The notes beneath the pieces were generated by a model. It ran no database searches, was not told the origin of the DNA, and saw nothing but the letters and a program-made list of their open reading frames with translations. DNA of 64,000 bases from NCBI GenBank assembly GCA_947627445.1, contig CANQWA010000006.1, positions 1 to 64,000 on the forward strand. Direction: 5' to 3'. A program made the translations under genes and the position numbers. The DNA comes from an uncultured Ruminococcus sp. GTDB taxonomy: Bacteria; Bacillota; Clostridia; Oscillospirales; Ruminococcaceae. Shown one piece after another: positions 57,611 to 64,000 of this stretch; position 1 is the first letter of the stretch, and every line of letters starts with the position of its first letter.

Positions 57611-57990
57611 TATTTATCGAACACGTGCATCAGACCGCCAATGATGGGAAGCTGCTTTGCCTTGCCGGTAGCTGCATTGATGATACCAATAATCATCAGC
57701 ACCAGAATGCACAGAGACAGCAGAGTGGACAGAATGCCGCCCACAATCGGGATCAAGCCCAGAACTGCGCCTGCAATGCTGACAACGATATCTGTGATAA
57801 ACAGGATAAAGCCCTGATTGGCATGATATTTGCCGTAACGGGAATTGCCGCTGTTGATCAGCAGGGGCAGGATGAACAGGATTCCCACATAGGACAGGGC
57901 AGCCCAGATCTTGTTGCTCTGGATGTCTTGGGTGTCGTACATGGCGGAATCGTCCGGTGTGTTCAGAAGATCGTTCAGATTGTCGCTCAT
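57610..57990 (-). CDS. DUF4870-like small membrane protein
   Basis: 126 aa, with an Asp/Asn-rich N-terminus then three to four helices (WAALSYVGILFILPLLI, YHANQGFILFI). The YHANQG motif is typical of DUF4870/Tic20-like proteins. Function unknown. AAAGGAG before the ATG. Confidence 0.8.
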   Translation of the reverse strand: MSDNLNDLLNTPDDSAMYDTQDIQSNKIWAALSYVGILFILPLLINSGNSRYGKYHANQGFILFITDIVVSIAGAVLGLIPIVGGILSTLLSLCILVLMIIGIINAATGKAKQLPIIGGLMHVFDK

Positions 57991-58059
57991 AAGTAAAACT
58001 CCTTTTGAATAGAAATATGTATGTTACGCAAGAGCTTTGCGTAAACAGCAGATATCACA

Positions 58060-58866
58060 TCAGGCTTGCTCTTTTGTTATCGCCTGAATGCGGTTTTGCA
58101 GCAGGTTATAGTTGCTCACCAGTTCGTGAATATCGGAGAAACCGCTGCGGTACAACTCCAGGATCACGGCGCAGTCCGGAGAGACTGCCGCCAACTCTTT
58201 CAGAAAGGTATTCACTTGGAATCGTCCCTTTCCAATGGGCAGACAATCACCGTATTCCCCGTGGTCGCTGATGTGGACGTGGACAATGTTTTCCTGTAAT
58301 GTACGGAGCATTGCCATAGGGCTTTCTCCGGCACGCACCGTTTGTTTTATATCCAGCACAAAGCAGGCATCTTTTCCCAGCAGTTCTTTCATTTTTTGCA
58401 AAAAAGACAAGGAAGCGCTGGTACACCGCGCCACATTTTCTTGAGCGACAGTGATGTCATAGGATTTTCCAAGTTCACAGAGCCGCAGAAAACGTTCACA
58501 GTAAAATTCTGGATCCACCGAAGCAGCAGGAACTTTATTGCCGTGCAAAATAAAGACCTTTGCCCCCAGTACCTGCATGGCTTCAAAGTACCGTCGGCAA
58601 TATTCCAGATAGTCGGAGACACGGCGGGTATAATTGGAGAAGAGCATGATAGGCTCGATTTCGCTGGTGTAGGGATGAAGGGAAGTACAGCGGATGTCGA
58701 ACCGTCGAAGAATCTGTGACAGGGAATCGATGGCATTCCGGCTCAGTTCTGAGTGGGTGTTGATAAAAATTTCCACTTGCTGTACGCCGGACAGCGCCAG
58801 GTCATACAGCGCTTCTTCCACCACGCGGGGATATAGACATGCTGTTGAAACGCCTGCACGGAGCAT
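58060..58866 (-). CDS. Sugar-phosphate isomerase/epimerase-like TIM-barrel protein
   Basis: 268 aa, xylose-isomerase-like barrel (AP endonuclease 2 fold). It has VEIFINTHSE, a metal-ligand-like FILHGNK, VAQENV, FVLDIKQ and HVHISDHG. The substrate cannot be assigned. The start was set at the ATG 58866 after GAGGTG; the upstream extension in frame lacks family sequence. Confidence 0.8.
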   Translation of the reverse strand: MLRAGVSTACLYPRVVEEALYDLALSGVQQVEIFINTHSELSRNAIDSLSQILRRFDIRCTSLHPYTSEIEPIMLFSNYTRRVSDYLEYCRRYFEAMQVLGAKVFILHGNKVPAASVDPEFYCERFLRLCELGKSYDITVAQENVARCTSASLSFLQKMKELLGKDACFVLDIKQTVRAGESPMAMLRTLQENIVHVHISDHGEYGDCLPIGKGRFQVNTFLKELAAVSPDCAVILELYRSGFSDIHELVSNYNLLQNRIQAITKEQA

Positions 58867-59051
58867 AGTGACACCTCGCCTTCTCTTGACTATTATAACA
58901 TGGTATGAGGAAATTTTCAAGGGCTTTCTGGAATTTTTTCCTGGTATTTTTGTTTTTAACCAAAATTCTTGAGCTTGTGTTTGCTTACTGGGCTTTGGAA
59001 TTGTTTGGATGGTTAGAATCTTTCCGAATTTGTCCATTTTCACAAAAGCTC

Positions 59052-59080
59052 TTGACAAATCTGCCGAAAAGCGGTATACT
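59052..59080 (+). promoter_or_regulatory. Sigma-A promoter of the sortase gene
   Basis: Consensus TTGACA, 17-bp spacer, TATACT, about 40 bp upstream of the start. Confidence 0.85.
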
Positions 59081-59120
59081 TAAAACATAACTATTTCAGC
59101 CGGAACAGGGGGACAAAACC

Positions 59121-59918
59121 GTGGCAGTCAAACATATGAAACATCTGGAAAAAATTCTCATTGCCGTAGGCGTCTGTCTAATCGTCATGATTATAGTCTG
59201 TTTGATCCTGTTCAGCCGTGCGGACAAGGTTTCCGCACCGGACGTGATTCCCATTCTCACGACAACCACTACCACAACAACGACCACCACTGAAGTCACA
59301 ACCACCACTGTGACCTATGACTACGAAATGAAGATTGATCTGAAAAAAGTCCAGGAACACCACAAGGTAAACCAGGATGTCAAAGGATGGATTTACATAG
59401 ACGATACGGTCATTGACTATCCCATTGTCCAAGGCGATGACAATGCCTATTACATCGACCGTGACTGGCAGGGTGAGTACAGTTATTCCGGCTGTATCTT
59501 TGAGGATTTCCGCGGAAAGATCAGCATTACCGAAAACACCCTTCTCTACGGGCATAACATGGGCGACGGCTCAATGTTCCACGCCGTCAAGAATTTCAAG
59601 GACGAGGAATGGGGCAAGGAGCATATCTATTTTGAAGTAGCCACCCTGAAGCGGCGCTTCCTCTACCGAATCGTGGCATGTTCGGTACTGAATGGCGAGG
59701 ATGGGGCAGAGTTCGATTATTGGAATCGTATTTCTCTGACGAAAAAGGAATTCAAGAAATATCTGAAAGAGATCAAATCCAGCGCACTGGTCTGGTATGC
59801 AGATGAGGATGATCTGCCGGAATACGGCGAGAATATGATTGCGCTGCAAACCTGTAATTCCGGTGCGGATGATGGCATCCGCTGTGTCCTGTTCGCACAA
59901 TGTCTGGGTCAGTTCTGA
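59121..59918 (+). CDS. Class B-type sortase with Thr-rich stalk
   Basis: 265 aa. N-terminal membrane helix (ILIAVGVCLIVMIIVCLIL), a Thr-rich stalk of ~25 residues, then the sortase domain with catalytic His145 (YGHNMGDG), Cys245 (LQTCNSG) and Arg254 (GIRCVLFAQ). The order and the long helix insert between them fit class B. GTG 59121 follows AGGGGGA; ATG 59136 is an alternative. No substrate is adjacent. Candidate substrates in the window are the SPKTDD protein at 10472 and the SPKTGD cohesin at 28591, though class B enzymes usually recognise NP-type signals. Confidence 0.9.
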   Translation: MAVKHMKHLEKILIAVGVCLIVMIIVCLILFSRADKVSAPDVIPILTTTTTTTTTTTEVTTTTVTYDYEMKIDLKKVQEHHKVNQDVKGWIYIDDTVIDYPIVQGDDNAYYIDRDWQGEYSYSGCIFEDFRGKISITENTLLYGHNMGDGSMFHAVKNFKDEEWGKEHIYFEVATLKRRFLYRIVACSVLNGEDGAEFDYWNRISLTKKEFKKYLKEIKSSALVWYADEDDLPEYGENMIALQTCNSGADDGIRCVLFAQCLGQF

Positions 59919-59948
59919 GAACAGATTTCGGATTTTTCAGCCAATAAC

Positions 59949-59992
59949 AAACGGCACATTGCAAAAGCTGCAATGTGCCGTTTCGTTTTTTT
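59949..59992 (+). terminator. Terminator after the sortase gene
   Basis: A perfect 15-bp stem AAACGGCACATTGCA/TGCAATGTGCCGTTT followed by TTTTTTT. Confidence 0.93.
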
Positions 59993-60050
59993 ACGCAGGA
60001 TAACGGGCGGTTCAGAGTCTGTCTGCGCCGATTTCTGTGCGGACAGATGT

Positions 60051-60317
60051 TTAGCCTCCCAGCATATCCATAAAGTTGCTGTTCACCAGGATTACAGCAT
60101 TGACAATCCACATGACGATGCCAAGGACAATGCCGATGATACCCAGTATCAAACCTGCTGTTTGTTTGCCGCCGGTGACGCCTTCTTTCTTTGCCAGCAT
60201 TGACATTACGATTGCAATGATACCCAGAATGATACCAACGATCGGAATGCAGAAGCCAACGAGAGAAATGATGCCAAGCACCAGCGCCGCAGTAGCTTTT
60301 CCGTTTTTCTGTTCCAT
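60051..60317 (-). CDS. DUF4190-like small membrane protein
   Basis: 88 aa with two-three Gly/Ile-rich helices ([37 protein letters not shown]) typical of DUF4190. Function unknown. GAGGTGA before the ATG 60317; an upstream ATG at 60359 has no site. Confidence 0.8.
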   Translation of the reverse strand: MEQKNGKATAALVLGIISLVGFCIPIVGIILGIIAIVMSMLAKKEGVTGGKQTAGLILGIIGIVLGIVMWIVNAVILVNSNFMDMLGG

Positions 60318-60466
60318 ACGATTCACCTCACTTCTGATAGGAGATACCAGCGATTGCATATCATACTATAACATAAATTTGTTTTTCATCTGTCCTTATA
60401 GAATGAAATGTGCTAAATGAGCGTGAGCATTCCAATTGAACCATCGGGAATTTTTTCCAAAAGGCA

Positions 60467-60495
60467 TTGCAAAGGTTCTCGTTTTGTGGTATAAT
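60467..60495 (+). promoter_or_regulatory. Sigma-A promoter of the orf-proBA unit
   Basis: TTGCAA, 17-bp spacer, TATAAT. Confidence 0.78.
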
Positions 60496-60696
60496 AAATA
60501 CAGCGCATTTGCATTTCTGATACATGATTCTAAAGCGCCTTTTGCCGTTGCCGCTTTTGCAGCAGCTGCAAAGGATGCGGAGTGATATCATAAATGGAAA
60601 AAATTTATGGTATTATGGTATCATGAAGGTGCAACTCGGGTATTCCCGAAAAAATTTCGCCGGATGTACCGGCTTTGTAAAAAGGAGATAGACAAA
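60496..60696 (+). other. Long leader upstream of the small membrane protein and proBA
   Basis: About 190 nt before the start codon, with a Leu/Arg-poor, A/T-rich middle carrying repeated TATGGTAT motifs (60605-60625). No recognisable riboswitch or T-box; I see no leader peptide with confidence. Confidence 0.3.
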
Positions 60697-61131
60697 ATGG
60701 ACGCAAGTACGTTTCCCATTCCCTTCAAATTTCATTTGATTTTCTGCATTGTTGCCGCGATATTTTTTCTGCTGCAATTTATCCGCCTGAAACGCCCTTA
60801 TCAGCTAATTCTGACGATTGCCATTCCTGCATCCCTGCTGATCTATGTGGGTGACCCCTCTGATAAATCCTGGTTTCACATGGTGGGCTGGGCAGAAGCG
60901 ATTCTGCTGCTGGGTGCGATGATTGTGTCGATGATTGCCCGGTTTCGCCGGCGTGATCCAGAGGTTGTATCAGAACAGACAGTTGTTTCCGAACCAGCTG
61001 CAACCAGCACAGGGACTGAAGCTGCCGCAGCGGTAACAGAAGAGATTTCTGCCGCATCTGCCGCAGAAACTGCTGAAGCATCCATAGAAACAACGGCAGA
61101 AGAACCCACTGAAACCGAATCCGCAGGTTGA
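60697..61131 (+). CDS. Small membrane protein with Ala/Thr/Glu-rich tail
   Basis: 144 aa. Three hydrophobic segments (FHLIFCIVAAIFFLLQFI, LILTIAIPASLLIYVG, AEAILLLGAMIVSMIA) then a ~50-residue low-complexity tail. No family recognised. The start ATG follows AAGGAG; an in-frame upstream start at 60607 is unlikely. proB starts 15 bp downstream, so it is probably co-transcribed. Confidence 0.7.
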   Translation: MDASTFPIPFKFHLIFCIVAAIFFLLQFIRLKRPYQLILTIAIPASLLIYVGDPSDKSWFHMVGWAEAILLLGAMIVSMIARFRRRDPEVVSEQTVVSEPAATSTGTEAAAAVTEEISAASAAETAEASIETTAEEPTETESAG

Positions 61132-61146
61132 GGAGAATCCGGAAAT

Positions 61147-61932
61147 ATGATTAACATCGCCAAAAAGAAGCGCATTGTGATAAAGCTGGGGACTTCGACC
61201 TTGACTCACAAGACCGGAAAGCTGAATATTCGCCGGATGACCAATCTGGTGCGGATTTTGGCAGACCTCCATAACGCCGGCAGAGAACTGCTTTTGGTTT
61301 CTTCCGGTGCGGTGGCAATGGGCGTGGGCAGACTGAACATGATCGAACGCCCCAAGGATACTCCCACTAAACAGGCAGTAGCAGCGGTAGGTCAGTGCGA
61401 GCTGATGCACTTTTATGAAGATATGTTCGGCAAATACAATGTGGCAGTGGCGCAGATTTTGCTAACAAAGGCTGTGCTGAATGATGACCGGCTGCCGCAT
61501 ATCCAGAATACCATCCGCCGTTTGTTGGAAATGGGTGTGATTCCCATTATCAATGAGAATGATACAGTTGCAATTGATGAGCTGGAGCTGGAGATCGGGG
61601 AAAATGATTCTTTGGCAGCAACTGTGGCAGCGGCGATGGGAGCTGATCTGCTGATCATTATGTCTGATATTGAAGGGTTGTATTCTGCTGATCCCAGGAC
61701 GAATACGGATGCAGAAGTGATCCGAGTGGTAGAGCACATTGATAAGGCCATTGAGGAAATGGCTGGGGGTGCAGGATCTTCTTTTGGGACGGGAGGGATG
61801 GCAACCAAGATCCATGCGGCTAAGATTGCAACGGAAAACGGTGTGGATATGGTGATCATGAATGGCAGAGAGCCGGAAAAGCTGTATGCCCTTTTCGACG
61901 GAGAAGCAATCGGAACGCATTTTCTGGCATAA
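61147..61932 (+). CDS. proB: Glutamate 5-kinase (short form without PUA)
   Basis: 261 aa, first step of proline synthesis from glutamate. Amino-acid kinase signatures: VIKLGTSTL, LLLVSSGAVAMG, PIINENDTVAIDE, LIIMSDIEGLY and GTGGMATKIHAA. It ends soon after the kinase domain, so the C-terminal PUA domain of the long form is absent, as in several Firmicutes. Confidence 0.95.
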   Translation: MINIAKKKRIVIKLGTSTLTHKTGKLNIRRMTNLVRILADLHNAGRELLLVSSGAVAMGVGRLNMIERPKDTPTKQAVAAVGQCELMHFYEDMFGKYNVAVAQILLTKAVLNDDRLPHIQNTIRRLLEMGVIPIINENDTVAIDELELEIGENDSLAATVAAAMGADLLIIMSDIEGLYSADPRTNTDAEVIRVVEHIDKAIEEMAGGAGSSFGTGGMATKIHAAKIATENGVDMVIMNGREPEKLYALFDGEAIGTHFLA

Positions 61933-62010
61933 GAAAACAACCAGCAACCCCAACCCAGCCAGACACAAAAGCACACCAACAGTCACAATACCCCAAAGAA
62001 AGGAACACCT

Positions 62011-63273
62011 ATGAACTACGCAGAAACACTGGGCGTACGTGCCAAAGCAGCGGAGTCTGCCATCGCTACAGCAGCCCCTTCTCTGAAAAATCAAGCTCTT
62101 GCCGCTATCGCAGACATCCTGCTGTCCCGGCAGGAGGAGATCCTCGCTGCCAACGCTGAGGACTTAGCAGCAGCGCAGGCAAACAACATGACTGCTTCCT
62201 TGCAAGACAGACTTCGCCTCACGCCTGCCAGAATTGCCGGGATGGCGGATGCTGCCCGTCAGCTGATTGCCGCAGAAGATCCCATTGGTGCAGTAGACAG
62301 CGGAACGGTTCGTCCCAACGGCTTGCAGATCCTGAAAACACGTGTGCCCCTGGGTGTCATTGGTATTATCTTTGAATCCCGCCCCAATGTCACAGTGGAT
62401 GCAGCGACCTTGTGTCTGAAAGCCGGCAACGCAGTGATCCTCCGGGGCGGCAAGGAAGCCATTCATTCCAACACGATCCTGACCAACATGATGCGGGAAG
62501 CAGCAGCCTCGGTAGGGCTGCCGGAGGATATCATCCTGCTGGTAGAAGATACCTCCCGGGAAACTGCTGCGGATATGATGCGGCTGACTGGTTATCTGGA
62601 TGTACTGATTCCCCGTGGAGGAGCAGGTCTGATTCAGGCAGTGCTGCGGCAGGCTTCTGTTCCAGTCATCGAAACTGGTGCGGGTAATTGCCATGTTTAT
62701 GTGGATGCTTGCCTGTATGGAGAAGCGGATTATGAAATGGCGGTCCGCATTGTAGACAACGCCAAGACACAGCGCCCCTCTGTATGCAATGCCATTGAAG
62801 GACTGATCGTCCACGAAGCAGTGGCGGCAGAAATTCTGCCCCGTGTGCAGAAAGCCCTTGACGCACACCATGTGGTGATATACGGTGATGAGAGAACCAG
62901 AACCATTCTGGGAGAACTCGTGCAGCCGGTGACAGATGCGCTGTATGATACCGAATTTAACGATTACAAAATCACGGTAAAGGTAGTCGATTCCATTCAG
63001 GAAGCCATGGCGCATATCGCCCGGTACGGCACAAAGCATTCCGAATGCATTGTCACCCGTGATCTGGACGCTGCCAAAATCTTTCAGCGCCATGTCGATG
63101 CGGCGGCGGTCTATGTGAATGCTTCCACCCGGTTCACAGACGGCGGCGAGTTTGGCTACGGCGCAGAGATCGGCATTTCTACCCAGAAGCTCCACGCACG
63201 TGGACCTATGGGGCTGCGCGAACTGACCACAGTGAAATATCTCATTCAAGGAGACGGACAGATTCGGGAGTAG
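62011..63273 (+). CDS. proA: Gamma-glutamyl phosphate reductase
   Basis: 420 aa, aldehyde-dehydrogenase fold, second step of proline synthesis. VPLGVIGIIFESRPNVT, LRGGKEAIHSN, the IETGAGNCHVYVD segment, the active-site Cys in AKTQRPSVCNAIE, and GEFGYGAEIGISTQKLHARGP. AAAGGA before the ATG; 78 bp after proB. Confidence 0.97.
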   Translation: MNYAETLGVRAKAAESAIATAAPSLKNQALAAIADILLSRQEEILAANAEDLAAAQANNMTASLQDRLRLTPARIAGMADAARQLIAAEDPIGAVDSGTVRPNGLQILKTRVPLGVIGIIFESRPNVTVDAATLCLKAGNAVILRGGKEAIHSNTILTNMMREAAASVGLPEDIILLVEDTSRETAADMMRLTGYLDVLIPRGGAGLIQAVLRQASVPVIETGAGNCHVYVDACLYGEADYEMAVRIVDNAKTQRPSVCNAIEGLIVHEAVAAEILPRVQKALDAHHVVIYGDERTRTILGELVQPVTDALYDTEFNDYKITVKVVDSIQEAMAHIARYGTKHSECIVTRDLDAAKIFQRHVDAAAVYVNASTRFTDGGEFGYGAEIGISTQKLHARGPMGLRELTTVKYLIQGDGQIRE

Positions 63274-63284
63274 GAGTAATAACC

Positions 63285-64000
63285 ATGTTAAGCGTGATTT
63301 GTGCGGGAATTTGTATCGTGCTGGTGATACTGGATATGTGTCACAAATTTCCCTTTGCAAAAATCGGGGGACAGATTTCCATTTGGATATGCAGTTTTCT
63401 CGGAGCGGCATCTCCTCTTGCCGCCAATGCTTGCTCCAGGAGTATCGCTTGGCTGCTGACGGATACAAATTCTACGATGCTGCTGGATGCCGGCAGCTGG
63501 TTTGGCAGGCTGAACGATGTTTTTTCGTGGAAGTGTCCGGTCTGGCTGTCGGTGATTGGCGTGGTAGTCTGCTTCGGGGCATGGTGCTATGCTATGATGC
63601 GTACCGCCTCGAATGTACCGGTGATCTCTCCCGGGGAGTCCTCAGCTGCTGCGGCAAGGCGTCAGTTGGCAGTTGCTTGGACGACGCTGCCTTTTTTTCT
63701 AATGGCGCTGATCACAAGTTTTCTGATAGCGGTATATGCACTGGGAATTATGATAATCCTGGTGATCGTTTTGCTGACCATGGCATTGATTTTTCTGCCG
63801 GCGATCCTCATGGGCGCAGTGATCTGCGGCTGGATGTCCCTGGTGCTTCTGGCGGAACTGCTGCCCTATCTGGGCATCCTGATACTGCCTTATTTTACGG
63901 GTGTGTTTTACATCAATCGCTATCTCATCGCCTGCGGTGTCTGCTGCGGCTGGAAACGGGGATTCCGAATCTTTTTGCAGGTACTCTGTGTGCTGCCGTG
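63285..64000 (+). CDS. Multi-spanning membrane protein, truncated by the window end
   Basis: The open frame from ATG 63285 (AGGAG 8 nt upstream) runs off the end, giving 238 codons. It begins MLSVICAGICIVLVIL, and further hydrophobic segments occur throughout (ITSFLIAVYALGIMIILVIV and others). Rich in Cys. No family recognised. It starts 11 bp after proA. Confidence 0.75.
   Translation, partial: MLSVICAGICIVLVILDMCHKFPFAKIGGQISIWICSFLGAASPLAANACSRSIAWLLTDTNSTMLLDAGSWFGRLNDVFSWKCPVWLSVIGVVVCFGAWCYAMMRTASNVPVISPGESSAAAARRQLAVAWTTLPFFLMALITSFLIAVYALGIMIILVIVLLTMALIFLPAILMGAVICGWMSLVLLAELLPYLGILILPYFTGVFYINRYLIACGVCCGWKRGFRIFLQVLCVLP

Overview
The window comes from a low-to-mid GC, spore-forming Gram-positive gut or rumen bacterium, most likely a Ruminococcus or close relative. 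The evidence is the dockerin and cohesin proteins with Thr-rich linkers, sortase-anchored surface proteins with SPKTxD signals, AGGAGG ribosome binding sites, an HrcA/CIRCE-controlled groESL operon, and the sporulation genes spoIID and dpaAB. The assignment rests on family content only; no 16S gene is present.

The main discovery is at 25.0-32.7 kb. The dipicolinate synthase gene dpaA is split. Its first 268 codons lie at 25004-25807. Its last 32 codons, encoding GKIAPITAGS and a C-terminal helix, lie 6.2 kb away at 31994-32092, directly overlapping dpaB. Joining the two at a shared TCCG (25804-25807 = 31990-31993) restores an in-frame protein of 300 aa with the family's LPGK motif. The 6186-bp segment between them encodes a 481-aa serine recombinase. 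Its two ends, when joined, form a 46-bp site in which GTGTCAAC and GTTGACAC lie exactly 13 bp either side of TCCG. This is the expected architecture of a sporulation-gene intervening element, like the skin element in sigK, here in dpaA. Its cargo is unusual: a sortase-anchored cohesin, a large dockerin protein and a C39-like peptidase, so a cellulosome/amylosome-type surface module travels on a developmentally excisable element.

Layout. 0.5-3.2 kb: P-type cation ATPase. 3.3-4.7 kb (minus): secreted lysozyme-like/SH3/dockerin protein. 5.3-9.9 kb: glycogen phosphorylase and a GH13 enzyme (alpha-glucan metabolism). 10.1 kb: tRNA-Pro(CGG). 10.5-21.1 kb: one 3548-aa sortase-anchored surface protein. 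21.3-24.5 kb: SGNH-type dockerin protein and an HtrA protease. 25.0-32.7 kb: interrupted dpaA with the intervening element, then dpaB. 32.7-34.8 kb: AEC transporter and convergent spoIID. 35.0-39.9 kb: citrate synthase, lipoprotein and two-component system in one tight cluster. 39.9-46.6 kb: yqhQ, prmC, recA, recX, polysaccharide deacetylase, rimO, pgsA. 46.7-48.8 kb (minus): groSL with CIRCE. About 49.1 kb: a candidate C-rich small RNA. 49.4-54.7 kb: comM, rodA-like SEDS gene, flippase, deoD. 54.8-56.9 kb (minus): sugar-ABC ATPase and a pseudouridine synthase. 57.1-60.3 kb: small proteins, a sugar-isomerase-like protein and a class B sortase. 60.7-64 kb: small membrane protein, proBA and a truncated membrane protein.

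Functional links. The sortase at 59.1 kb is the only visible enzyme that could anchor the giant protein and the cohesin. Three dockerin proteins (3.4, 21.3 and 26.2 kb) could be clients of that cohesin, although specificity cannot be read from sequence alone. Two short palindromic repeat families (a 12-bp AGAAC-NN-GTTCT motif and a ~65-bp imperfect palindrome) are scattered in intergenic spaces, often right at stop codons.
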